The notes below the pieces were generated by a model. The model was not told the origin of the DNA. It did not search any database and was given only the letters and a program-made list of their open reading frames with translations. Both the position numbers and the translations under genes were made by a program. From an uncultured Erysipelotrichaceae bacterium (GTDB lineage Bacteria; Bacillota_I; Bacilli_A; Erysipelotrichales; Erysipelotrichaceae), in NCBI GenBank assembly GCA_902773425.1, contig CACYEP010000064.1, forward strand, positions 1 to 39,381: DNA of 39,381 nt. Reading direction: 5' to 3'. This document shows, piece by piece, positions 7,971-15,106 of this stretch (its first letter is position 1; every line of letters starts with the position of its first letter).

Positions 7971-9021
7971 ACAATAGATTGCTGTCAGTTTCATCTTTTA
8001 AATCGAACAGGGTCATTTCCTTTTTTCCTTTCGGAACCGGAAGACCTAAGTGTTCATACGCTTTCGCGGTAACTTCTCTGCCTCTGGGAGTCCGGTTGAT
8101 AAATCCCTGTTGGAGAAGATACGGTTCATACGCGTCTTCCAAAGTGGAAGCTTCTTCCCCGATGGAACTCGCCAAAGCTTCCAGACCTACCGGTCCTCCG
8201 CGGAAACGTTCAATGATTCCCAAGAGATATCGGCGGTCCACATCATCCAGACCTCTGCGGTCTACCTTTAACCGGGTCAGCGCATACCGCGCTGTTTCTT
8301 CGTCGATCACTCCGTCATTCATGACCTGGGCGAAGTCCCGGACTCTGCGTAAAATCCGGTTGGCAACACGGGGTGTTCCGCGGCTGCACTTGGCAAGCTC
8401 CGCGACGGCGTCTTCTTCGATATCGGTATGGAATACCTTGGCGCTGCGGCGGATAATCCTCGAAATATCATCAAGGGAATAGTAATCCAGTTTTGCGACA
8501 TATCCGAAACGGTCGCGTAACGGAGACGTCAGATCTCCGGCACGGGTCGTCGCGCCTACCAGGGTAAACGGAGGAAGCTTCAGACGGATCGAGCGGACAC
8601 CTTCGTCTTTTCCGATGACCACATCCACGCAGAAATCTTCCATTGCCGGATACAATACTTCTTCCACTACTTTCGGAAGACGGTGGATCTCATCGATGAA
8701 TAAGACATCGCCTGCCTGTAACGTCGATAAAATGGTCGCAAGGTCCGCAGGACGCTCAATTGCCGGTCCCGAGGCCACACGGATATCCCCGTTCATTTCG
8801 TTCGCCAGAATGTACGCCAGAGTGGTTTTTCCAAGTCCCGGCGGCCCGTACAGAAGTACGTGGTCCAAGGTCTCATTGCGCCGCTTGGCTGCCTCAATGA
8901 AAACATGAAGATTCTCTTTGACATCTTTCTGGCCGACAAAACTGTTTAAATCCTGAGGGCGTAAAGCTTCGTCTTCATTCGGTTCGATTTCTTCCGCGTC
9001 TAAGATTCTCTGTTCGATCAT
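7969..9021 (-). CDS. ruvB: Holliday-junction branch-migration ATPase RuvB
   Basis: RuvB is the hexameric AAA+ motor that, loaded by RuvA, migrates Holliday junctions. The 350-residue product has Walker [12 protein letters not shown], Walker [10 protein letters not shown], sensor 1 GATTRAG and the C-terminal winged-helix segment [12 protein letters not shown], all at usual spacing. Its start overlaps the ruvA stop by 4 bp, so the two proteins are made from one message. A terminator overlaps its stop codon. Confidence 0.98.
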   Translation of the reverse strand: MIEQRILDAEEIEPNEDEALRPQDLNSFVGQKDVKENLHVFIEAAKRRNETLDHVLLYGPPGLGKTTLAYILANEMNGDIRVASGPAIERPADLATILSTLQAGDVLFIDEIHRLPKVVEEVLYPAMEDFCVDVVIGKDEGVRSIRLKLPPFTLVGATTRAGDLTSPLRDRFGYVAKLDYYSLDDISRIIRRSAKVFHTDIEEDAVAELAKCSRGTPRVANRILRRVRDFAQVMNDGVIDEETARYALTRLKVDRRGLDDVDRRYLLGIIERFRGGPVGLEALASSIGEEASTLEDAYEPYLLQQGFINRTPRGREVTAKAYEHLGLPVPKGKKEMTLFDLKDETDSNLL

Positions 9022-9590
9022 TTCTTACTCCTCATCATGATCTGCAGACCTAACCGCAGATATTCATCACTGGTCTTCGCCCCGGATTCCTTCAGCTGTT
9101 TGATCACGCCCTGGATTTCCTGCGGACGGTAGCCTAAGGTCTTCATCGCCTCAATTGCGTCTTCCAGTTCCGGATTCCCGGTGGATTCCGTTTCCGCAAC
9201 CACCAGTTTTCCCTTCAGATCCAATACAATCTGGCTCGCAGTCGACTTCCCGATTCCCGGAAGTTTCTTTAAATAGGACGCGTCCCCGTTTTCGATGGCT
9301 TCGATAATACGCGTGTAATGGTCCGCCGCCAGCATCTTCATCGCTGTCTTGGGTCCCAGTCCCTTTACCGAAATTAAACGCGTAAAGAGCTCCAGTTCAT
9401 CTTTTTTGAGGAATCCGAACAGATTCTGTCCGTCCTCCAAAAACTGTTGGTACGTAAACAAAAACACATCCCCGCCCGGTATTAACGGTGTACGGGTATT
9501 GAAGAATACCTTGTAGCCGATTCCGTTCACATCCACGATCACGGATTCGGCATCGTAGGAATAGACCTTTCCTCTTACAAACGCAATCAT
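9018..9590 (-). CDS. ruvA: Holliday-junction DNA-binding protein RuvA
   Basis: RuvA binds four-way junctions as a tetramer and recruits RuvB. The 190-residue protein has the N-terminal OB fold ([11 protein letters not shown]), two helix-hairpin-helix motifs (the second around [15 protein letters not shown]) and a C-terminal RuvB-contact domain ([12 protein letters not shown]). Length is typical. It is translationally coupled to ruvB and 24 bp downstream of mntP, with a possible promoter in that gap. Confidence 0.97.
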   Translation of the reverse strand: MIAFVRGKVYSYDAESVIVDVNGIGYKVFFNTRTPLIPGGDVFLFTYQQFLEDGQNLFGFLKKDELELFTRLISVKGLGPKTAMKMLAADHYTRIIEAIENGDASYLKKLPGIGKSTASQIVLDLKGKLVVAETESTGNPELEDAIEAMKTLGYRPQEIQGVIKQLKESGAKTSDEYLRLGLQIMMRSKK

Positions 9591-9606
9591 ATCATCACCA
9601 TCTTTT

Positions 9607-9635
9607 ATTATACATTAGAACGTGAAGATTCCTAA
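9607..9635 (-). promoter_or_regulatory. Possible promoter for ruvAB
   Basis: A perfect TATAAT (9607-9612) lies 17 bp from a weak -35 TTAGGA (9630-9635), in the short mntP-ruvA gap and over the mntP stop codon. It may add to read-through from obg-mntP. Confidence 0.4.
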
Positions 9636-10178
9636 ATGTTCCAATAAAATTCGAAGTCCCAGAAGGATCAAAATGATTCCTCCGGCACGCTCGGCTTTCT
9701 GTCCGTATTTTGCACCGAGCCGGCTTCCCATGCGCACTCCGAACGCGGATAACGTAAACGTTATGATTCCGATGAATAACGCGGCGGTCCAGATGTTGAC
9801 GCTCAAAAACGCCAAAGTCACACCTACTGCCAGCGCGTCAATCGAAGTCGCAACCGCCAAAACGAAGAGAGTCTTAACACTGAGGTCATTGCTCATGCCT
9901 TCGCTTGCTTCCAGCGACTCCTTGATCATATTGATTCCGATATATCCTAACAGGATAAACGCGATCCAATGATCCACGGCTTCGATCATATCGGCAAACA
10001 CCGACCCGAGGAAATATCCTATGACCGGCATCCCCGCCTGGAAACCTCCGAACCATAATCCCACCTTCACCACATCGGAATTCCGTGGTTCTTTTAACGC
10101 CAGTCCCTTACAGATCGATACCGCCATGGCATCCATCGATAAACCCACGGCCAATATAAACAGACTGAATAAATCCAT
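9615..10178 (-). CDS. mntP: Manganese efflux pump MntP
   Basis: MntP exports Mn2+ across the membrane. The 187-residue protein is almost wholly hydrophobic with six predicted spans. It contains the two repeats characteristic of the family, each with a conserved Asp: GLSMDAMAVSICKGL near residue 16 and ATSIDALAVGVTLAFL near residue 115. Its ATG overlaps the obg stop codon by one base (TAATG), so it is coupled to obg. No room exists for the manganese-sensing yybP-ykoY riboswitch that often precedes mntP. Confidence 0.9.
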   Translation of the reverse strand: MDLFSLFILAVGLSMDAMAVSICKGLALKEPRNSDVVKVGLWFGGFQAGMPVIGYFLGSVFADMIEAVDHWIAFILLGYIGINMIKESLEASEGMSNDLSVKTLFVLAVATSIDALAVGVTLAFLSVNIWTAALFIGIITFTLSAFGVRMGSRLGAKYGQKAERAGGIILILLGLRILLEHLGIFTF

Positions 10179-11461
10179 TAAAAGTCCTCGAAGGTGAACT
10201 CATAGTCACGGATATAGATGATATCTCCGTCTTCCGCGCCGTTTTCACGCAGAAGATGTTCAATACCGAATACTTTCAGATCATGCGATAACCGGCGGAT
10301 ATCTTCCTCGGTCTTTAACGGATTGTCGTGGAACAGCTGGTCGATACGCGGTCCCTGGACATTCCACTTGCCCTTGGCGATCTTGGTGACAGAGAACGGT
10401 TTCTTCGGTTCTTCGTAGGTATACACGACACCCTTGAGTTCCTTCTCTTCTTCCTCTAACGGGAACGGTGCGGTCACCTGTAAGAGTTCCGCCGCCTTCT
10501 TCAATGCGCCGTCCAGACCTTCATTGATGATGGCGCTTGCCGGATAGACCGGCAGATCCGGATGAGCTTTCTTAAACCGTTCCAGGTTTTCTTCGGCTCC
10601 CTCCACGTCCATCTTGTTGGCAATCACCACTTCCGGCCGTTCCAGAAGTCTGTAGCGGTAACTTCCGAGTTCATTGCGGATATCCTCGTAATCCTGTAAC
10701 GGATCTCTTCCCGAGGAACCGGCCATATCGATGACATGCAGGATGACCCGACAGCGTTCGATATGACGCAAAAACTCATGACCGAGTCCTTTTCCTTCGG
10801 ATGCTCCCTTGATTAATCCCGGAAGGTCCGCCATGACAAACGAAACATCCCGGTTGACCTTCACCACGCCCAGCTGGGGAACCAATGTCGTAAAGTCGTA
10901 GTCCCCGATCTTCGGCTTGGCGACCGACGCGACCGATAACACGGTAGACTTTCCGACCGACGGATATCCGACCAAACCGACATCCGCCAATAACTTCAGT
11001 TCGACTTCGACTTCCAGTACATCTCCGAGTTCTCCCTGTTCGGAAAACTCCGGCGCCGGATTGCGCGCCGTCTTGAAGCGGAAGTTTCCTCTTCCTCCTC
11101 TGCCGCCGTGCGCAATGATTTCGGACTGGTCCGGCTGGGTCAAGTCCGCAATCAGGCGTCCTGTCGCAAGATTTTTGACGATGGTTCCCTGCGGTACCTT
11201 GACGGTTACACCTTCCCCGTCCGCTCCGTGCATCTTTTTACTTTTGCCGCGTTCTCCGTTTTCCGCGCGGATATTCCGGTGATAACGCAGATCCAGCAGC
11301 GTCGATTTATTGGTGTCGGCCACAAAGACGACATCTCCGCCTTTGCCTCCGTCTCCCCCGTCCGGTCCTCCTAAAGGTACAAACGGTTCATGACGAAAGG
11401 TCGCCGCGCCCGCGCCGCCGTTTCCTGCGAATAATTTCACTGTTACACGATCTACAAACAT
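10178..11461 (-). CDS. obg: Ribosome-associated GTPase Obg (CgtA)
   Basis: Obg is an essential GTPase that acts in late 50S assembly and stress signalling. The 427-residue protein shows the glycine-rich Obg fold (GNGGAGAATFRHEPF), a central G domain with P-loop GYPSVGKST near residue 166, switch II DLPGL and NKMD, and a C-terminal OCT domain (about 345-427) as in Bacillota. It has a CAAGGAG ribosome binding site. Gene order rplU-prp-rpmA-obg is conserved widely; here a terminator lies between rpmA and obg. Confidence 0.97.
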   Translation of the reverse strand: MFVDRVTVKLFAGNGGAGAATFRHEPFVPLGGPDGGDGGKGGDVVFVADTNKSTLLDLRYHRNIRAENGERGKSKKMHGADGEGVTVKVPQGTIVKNLATGRLIADLTQPDQSEIIAHGGRGGRGNFRFKTARNPAPEFSEQGELGDVLEVEVELKLLADVGLVGYPSVGKSTVLSVASVAKPKIGDYDFTTLVPQLGVVKVNRDVSFVMADLPGLIKGASEGKGLGHEFLRHIERCRVILHVIDMAGSSGRDPLQDYEDIRNELGSYRYRLLERPEVVIANKMDVEGAEENLERFKKAHPDLPVYPASAIINEGLDGALKKAAELLQVTAPFPLEEEEKELKGVVYTYEEPKKPFSVTKIAKGKWNVQGPRIDQLFHDNPLKTEEDIRRLSHDLKVFGIEHLLRENGAEDGDIIYIRDYEFTFEDF

Positions 11462-11495
11462 ACTTTTCTCCTTGGCTGCCTACGCAGTCCGGGTT

Positions 11496-11520
11496 TAAAA
11501 AAGCGCCTCACCGGCGCTTT
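11496..11520 (-). terminator. Terminator or attenuator between rpmA and obg
   Basis: An 8-bp GC-rich stem AAAGCGCC / GGCGCTTT with a 5-nt loop is followed by a short T-run on the minus strand, 5 bp after the rpmA stop. I see no clear promoter in the 65-bp gap before obg, so it may act as partial termination that lowers obg relative to the ribosomal protein genes. Confidence 0.75.
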
Positions 11521-11525
11521 AAGAA

Positions 11526-11810
11526 TTAAGCTTTCGGATAGACAGAAACCTTTGTCTTGTCTTTTCCCAAACGCTCGAAACGAACGATACCGTCACATAA
11601 TGCGAATAACGTATCATCCCCGCCCTTACCGACATTGGTACCCGGGTGGATCTTTGTGCCTCTCTGGCGATAAAGGATCATTCCGCATTTCGCAAACTGA
11701 CCGTCCGCGCGTTTTGCGCCTAAACGCTTCGACTGGGAGTCACGTCCGTTCTTAGTCGAACCTACACCCTTTTTGGAAGCGAACAGCTGAATGTTCAGTT
11801 CAAATCTCAT
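11526..11810 (-). CDS. rpmA: 50S ribosomal protein L27 with cleavable N-terminal extension
   Basis: L27 sits near the peptidyl transferase centre. The 94-residue precursor begins [11 protein letters not shown] followed by [15 protein letters not shown]; the LFA|S junction after residue 11 matches the site that the Prp protease removes in Bacillota before L27 can work. The rest is a standard L27 with the [24 protein letters not shown] core. The next gene upstream in the operon encodes Prp. Confidence 0.97.
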   Translation of the reverse strand: MRFELNIQLFASKKGVGSTKNGRDSQSKRLGAKRADGQFAKCGMILYRQRGTKIHPGTNVGKGGDDTLFALCDGIVRFERLGKDKTKVSVYPKA

Positions 11811-11816
11811 CTCGAT

Positions 11817-12125
11817 TTACTCCTTTCGATCGATTTCCAAATACTTTGGATATTCTTCGGCAATCGTTTTCAATTGAATCAGCATCGCATTCAGGATCAA
11901 TTGTACATCCCGGGAATCCTGTATCACCCGGATCTCAATGTTTTCATTGAGCTTCAGTTCACAGGTATCCGGAACCATTTCATCCAAAGCGTTCATTGTG
12001 CCGGTTCCGATCGAACTTACTGCCGCACAGATCAGATCCTTTCCCGGATCCCCGGCATACGCATGCCCCGAGATCCTGACGGATTTCACCGATCCCCGAT
12101 TGCCCGTTACACGGACATGAATCAT
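11817..12125 (-). CDS. prp: Ribosomal-processing cysteine protease Prp
   Basis: Prp removes the N-terminal extension of L27. The 102-residue protein has the conserved histidine in ISGHAYAG (H21) and the cysteine in DLICAAVSSIG (C33), the catalytic pair of the family. It sits between rplU (1-bp gap) and rpmA (6-bp gap), the invariant location in organisms with an extended L27. A cleavable L27 and Prp together are a good internal check on both calls. Confidence 0.95.
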   Translation of the reverse strand: MIHVRVTGNRGSVKSVRISGHAYAGDPGKDLICAAVSSIGTGTMNALDEMVPDTCELKLNENIEIRVIQDSRDVQLILNAMLIQLKTIAEEYPKYLEIDRKE

Positions 12126-12126
12126 T

Positions 12127-12438
12127 TTACGCCTCGATAGCTTCGACAGTCAGCTTGGTATACGGCTGACGATGTCCCTGTTTGCGATGGGAAGAACGGG
12201 TCTTCTGTTTGTATTTGAAGACTACGATCTTTTTGCCGCGGCCCTGCTTTTCAACCTTTGCCGTAACCTTTGCACCTTCGACATACGGATTTCCTACAGC
12301 GGTCTTTTCACCGGAAACCAGTAAAACCTTGTCGAATGTAACTACATCGCCTGCTTCAGCGTCCAGCTTTTCTACGAAGATCACCTGATCTTTTTCGACT
12401 TTCAGCTGTTTTCCGCCTGTTTCAATAATTGCGTACAT
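12127..12438 (-). CDS. rplU: 50S ribosomal protein L21
   Basis: A 103-residue L21 with the standard start [14 protein letters not shown] and the C-terminal [16 protein letters not shown] block. It binds 23S rRNA together with L20. It is the first gene of the rplU-prp-rpmA operon, has an AAGGAGGT ribosome binding site and a leader of about 100 nt that probably folds into the L21 leader. Confidence 0.97.
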   Translation of the reverse strand: MYAIIETGGKQLKVEKDQVIFVEKLDAEAGDVVTFDKVLLVSGEKTAVGNPYVEGAKVTAKVEKQGRGKKIVVFKYKQKTRSSHRKQGHRQPYTKLTVEAIEA

Positions 12439-12540
12439 TCCGATGGCACCTCCTTTTCATTGAAGACACGCTCAGACAAGGGAGTGTGCGTACACATTTG
12501 GAACCCTTTCCGATGCGGTTATACCGAAACCTGATACAAC
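12439..12540 (-). ncRNA. Candidate L21 leader (5' UTR structure of rplU)
   Basis: Between the rplU promoter and ATG lies about 100 nt. It contains a GGTTTCGGTATAACC hairpin and a second region with inverted segments (GTGTACGCACAC, then GACACGCTC on the plus strand), ending in the ribosome binding site. Structured L21 leaders at this position are a known autoregulatory element in Bacillota. I infer membership from position and folding potential and have not matched it to a covariance model. Confidence 0.5.
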
Positions 12541-12546
12541 ACATGG

Positions 12547-12575
12547 ATTCTACCACATCCGCATGTTGATGTAAA
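12547..12575 (-). promoter_or_regulatory. SigA-type promoter for rplU-prp-rpmA
   Basis: The -35 TTTACA (12570-12575) and -10 TAGAAT (12547-12552) are 17 bp apart, and the -10 is preceded by TGG (extended). Transcription would start near 12540 and produce the leader upstream of L21. Confidence 0.75.
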
Positions 12576-12608
12576 TGACAAATTCGCTTTATTTTACTTG
12601 TTTTTTTG

Positions 12609-12641
12609 AAAAAAGATCCCGGACAATTTCCGGGATCTTTC
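12609..12641 (-). terminator. Rho-independent terminator after the HU gene
   Basis: A perfect 12-bp stem (AAAGATCCCGGA / TCCGGGATCTTT) with a 5-nt loop is followed by a T-run on the minus strand, about 20 bp after the HU stop. It is one of the strongest terminators in the window. Confidence 0.93.
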
Positions 12642-12659
12642 TTACAAATCACGAAGGAA

Positions 12660-12938
12660 TTACAGAGCTTCCTTGAATGCCTTTGCCGGCTTGAATGCCG
12701 GAGTATTCTTCGCTTCGATTTCAACCTTTTCCTTGGTTCTCGGGTTGATGCCGGTGCGAGCTGCGTGATGCTTGTTGTAGAACTTTCCTAAGCCGGAAAT
12801 GTCAACTGCTTTGTCTTCTTTGACGCACGCGACGATTTCATCCACCAATGTGTCAAGAATCGCGGTAGCGTCCTTCTTGGTCAGGCCGTTTCTTTCCGCA
12901 AGAACTTCAGCCAGATATTTCTTATTTACTTTTTCCAT
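12660..12938 (-). CDS. hup: HU-family DNA-binding protein
   Basis: HU is a small nucleoid protein that bends DNA non-specifically as a dimer. The 92-residue protein is standard: MEKVNKKYLAEVLAERNG start, the GLGKF turn, the beta-arm with ARTGINPRTKE and the final AFKPAKAFKEAL helix. It is monocistronic, with its own promoter and strong terminator. Confidence 0.95.
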   Translation of the reverse strand: MEKVNKKYLAEVLAERNGLTKKDATAILDTLVDEIVACVKEDKAVDISGLGKFYNKHHAARTGINPRTKEKVEIEAKNTPAFKPAKAFKEAL

Positions 12939-12971
12939 AATATCTCCTTAAATGTGTCAAAACACAATGCT

Positions 12972-13000
12972 ATTCTACAGATTCCTCACCGTTTAATCAA
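12972..13000 (-). promoter_or_regulatory. SigA-type promoter for the HU gene
   Basis: TTGATT (12995-13000) and TAGAAT (12972-12977) are 17 bp apart. The -35 overlaps the last codons and stop of the upstream esterase gene, an example of how compactly promoters are placed here. Confidence 0.7.
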
Positions 13001-13754
13001 GCAGTTTCGGCATAAAGTAAACGATCTGTTTTTTCCACCACGGCCAGTCATGATCGACGTCATATCCCCACCAGTCAAACCATGCGTTATCTACGCCCTT
13101 CCAGCGTAATATTCCTTCCAGCGAGCGGTAGCTTTGCTGCATTGCTTCTTCCCATCTGCCCTGTCCGACGCAGAAGATCATCTTCGAATGCCGGTACATA
13201 TCCATCCACGGATGATCGGCCGGCATATTGCGCAGAAAGTCTTCCGGCGAATTCGCATATACGTTTTCATCCATGTAACCGTGGAAGAAGAAATTCGCGT
13301 TGAAGACGCCCGATAACGACAGCACGCCCTCGAAAAGATCGGGCCGGCGGAAGAACATATTCCCCGCATGCGCCGCGCCCATGCTGCATCCGGTCGTGAT
13401 CGGCTTGCGGTAAACTCCGTCGTTGTTGTAGCCCATGTTCAGTTCGATAACCCGCGGATACCATTCCTCGGTCACATAGCGGAAGAATGCTTCGCAGATC
13501 TCCCCGCGTTCATGTCCGTCCCGGTACTCATCCGACCAGGATTCCGCATCCACGCTGTCGGCGCAGAACAATTGGATCTGACCTGAATCAATCCACGGAG
13601 CCAGAGTATCCACCATTCCGAAATCCTCGAAATCGTAGAAATTCCCGTTTTGCGGCGCAAATACCATGATTGGCTTGCCCGCATGTCCGTAGATTTTGTA
13701 TTCCATGTCACGGTTTAACCAATGACTGTATTCTTTGCGGTATTCCGTCTGCAT
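12993..13754 (-). CDS. Alpha/beta-hydrolase, esterase-D-like, substrate unknown
   Basis: A 253-residue cytosolic alpha/beta hydrolase. The nucleophile elbow is GCSMG with Ser124. An Asp-rich aromatic segment near the C-terminus (DVDHDWPWW) carries the likely catalytic His, and HGYMDENVY lies between. There is no signal peptide or membrane span. It follows the ATP-grasp gene by 3 bp and must be co-translated with it. In other Bacillota I recall esterases of this type beside carboxylate-amine ligases, but the shared product is not known to me. Hydrolysis of an ester or thioester on the ligase's substrate or product is inference. Confidence 0.8.
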   Translation of the reverse strand: MQTEYRKEYSHWLNRDMEYKIYGHAGKPIMVFAPQNGNFYDFEDFGMVDTLAPWIDSGQIQLFCADSVDAESWSDEYRDGHERGEICEAFFRYVTEEWYPRVIELNMGYNNDGVYRKPITTGCSMGAAHAGNMFFRRPDLFEGVLSLSGVFNANFFFHGYMDENVYANSPEDFLRNMPADHPWMDMYRHSKMIFCVGQGRWEEAMQQSYRSLEGILRWKGVDNAWFDWWGYDVDHDWPWWKKQIVYFMPKLLD

Positions 13755-13757
13755 GCC

Positions 13758-14945
13758 TTACTCCATCGCGAAGGCGGTGAAGCGTTTGCCTTCCTCCAGA
13801 TCTTCAAACCGGCACATGAAGAATTCATTTCCCATCGCGCTGGAAAGAATATCCGGCATCCGGTCATGCCATACGATTTGATCCTTATACTTGGCAAGAA
13901 TCTCTTCGGAAGAATGCTTGTACGGAGCTCCGTCTCTTCTTCCGACATAGAATGTGCTGTATTTCTTTTCGGTGTTCGGAGTCAGCTTCAGATTTTCCGT
14001 CACCACTCTCGCGTAAATATCGTACACGTCGATATCATCCGAGAAATTCATCATATCCGGCGTATATCCTCCCGGAGGACGCTGGTTGACTTCCAAGCCG
14101 CATAAATCACCGACCTTGCCTAAGCCTTCTTTGTCCTTGGTTAAGCGGAAATACTCGTTGTGGAAGAATCTTCCCCTGACGCCGAAAGCTTTCACGACTC
14201 TTGAACCGACTTCAAATAAATCTTCCGGCACTTTGCGCAGGTTGTAGTAGGATACGGAATCATGTTCGTTGACAACATCCATGATCTGCTGGGGGAATTC
14301 ATGGTTCGTGCAGAAGATGATGTCTCCGTCCTGGTTGGTGATTCCGTCAAACGAAATCAGATCTCCGGTCACAAACTCTTCCAGCATATACGGAACTTTC
14401 TTTTCCTTCGCATAGTATTCCAGAAGTTCTTTCTCATCGTGTACCTTATGGGTATCGGACGCTCCGACTCCCTTGACCGGCTTATAGATCAGCGGATAGC
14501 CGACCTTCTTCGCGAACCGGATTCCCTTCTTCGGATCATCATCCATCAAAAGGTAGCGCGCACTGATTACATCGGCTTTCTTGTAGTACTTCTTCATCAA
14601 AGACTTATCCTGATAGTACTCAATGATGTCCTTCTTCGGCCCGGTCACGATATTGAAATCCGTGCGCAGTCTCGCGTCCGAATCCAGCCAATATTCGTTG
14701 TTGGATTCCAGCCAGTCAATATGACCGTACCTGAAAGTGAAATAGCCCATGGCACGGGTCATTTCGTCATAGTTTTCCATGGAATTCACTTTATAGTATT
14801 CCGTTAACGCATTCTTTAAACGGTTATCCAGCGAATCATACGCGTCTTCCCCGATGCCTAAGACATTCGCGCCGTGTTTTTTCAAACGGTCGCAGAATTG
14901 CCAGTAAGTCGAGGGAAACGTCGGAGAAATAAACACAAAATTCAT
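13758..14945 (-). CDS. ATP-grasp carboxylate-amine ligase, substrate unknown
   Basis: A 395-residue ATP-grasp enzyme that should activate a carboxylate as acyl-phosphate and join it to an amine or thiol. The N-terminal pre-ATP-grasp fold begins NFVFISPTFPSTYWQF. The ATP-binding core includes YPLIYKPVKGVGASDTH, EEFVTGDLISFDG and the Mg-binding GLEVNQRPPGGYTPDM. The C-terminal 60 residues (from about 335) form an added domain. It looks most like the CarB-like ATP-grasp group rather than D-Ala-D-Ala ligase or purine enzymes. It leads a two-gene unit with the esterase. Confidence 0.82.
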   Translation of the reverse strand: MNFVFISPTFPSTYWQFCDRLKKHGANVLGIGEDAYDSLDNRLKNALTEYYKVNSMENYDEMTRAMGYFTFRYGHIDWLESNNEYWLDSDARLRTDFNIVTGPKKDIIEYYQDKSLMKKYYKKADVISARYLLMDDDPKKGIRFAKKVGYPLIYKPVKGVGASDTHKVHDEKELLEYYAKEKKVPYMLEEFVTGDLISFDGITNQDGDIIFCTNHEFPQQIMDVVNEHDSVSYYNLRKVPEDLFEVGSRVVKAFGVRGRFFHNEYFRLTKDKEGLGKVGDLCGLEVNQRPPGGYTPDMMNFSDDIDVYDIYARVVTENLKLTPNTEKKYSTFYVGRRDGAPYKHSSEEILAKYKDQIVWHDRMPDILSSAMGNEFFMCRFEDLEEGKRFTAFAME

Positions 14946-14968
14946 ACTCGGGTCCTCCCTTTTTTTGT

Positions 14969-14974
14969 ATTATA
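14969..14974 (-). promoter_or_regulatory. -10 element upstream of the ATP-grasp/esterase unit
   Basis: A perfect TATAAT lies 24 bp before the ATP-grasp start, with GGGAGG as ribosome binding site between. The best -35 at 16-17 bp (TTCCTG or GTTCCT) is weak, so a regulated promoter is possible. The rest of the 160-bp gap to 15106 holds only the terminator at 15061-15086. Confidence 0.5.
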
Positions 14975-15060
14975 CACAAAACCTTTCCGACAGGAACACA
15001 AAATCATCTCCCCGGCATAATGAAACCCTTTACAATCGCATGACATAACGCTTTTTGCAT

Positions 15061-15086
15061 AAAAAAGGACGGAGTTTCCTCCGTCC
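15061..15086 (-). terminator. Terminator closing the dehydratase/nickel operon
   Basis: A perfect 8-bp GC-rich stem GGACGGAG / CTCCGTCC with a GAAA tetraloop is followed by six T on the minus strand, 20 bp after the stop of the enoate-reductase-like gene. It marks the 3' end of the 13-gene operon. Confidence 0.95.
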
Positions 15087-15106
15087 CGGTTCTGATTATT
15101 TAAGGC

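Noticed and set aside
7787-8482. 231-residue plus-strand ORF opposite ruvB
   Set aside because: It is antisense to the clearly coding ruvB, with no recognisable protein features; low stop frequency comes from the codon bias of the other strand.
10140-10220. Manganese riboswitch (yybP-ykoY) upstream of mntP
   Set aside because: mntP overlaps the obg stop codon, so there is no untranslated leader to hold one.
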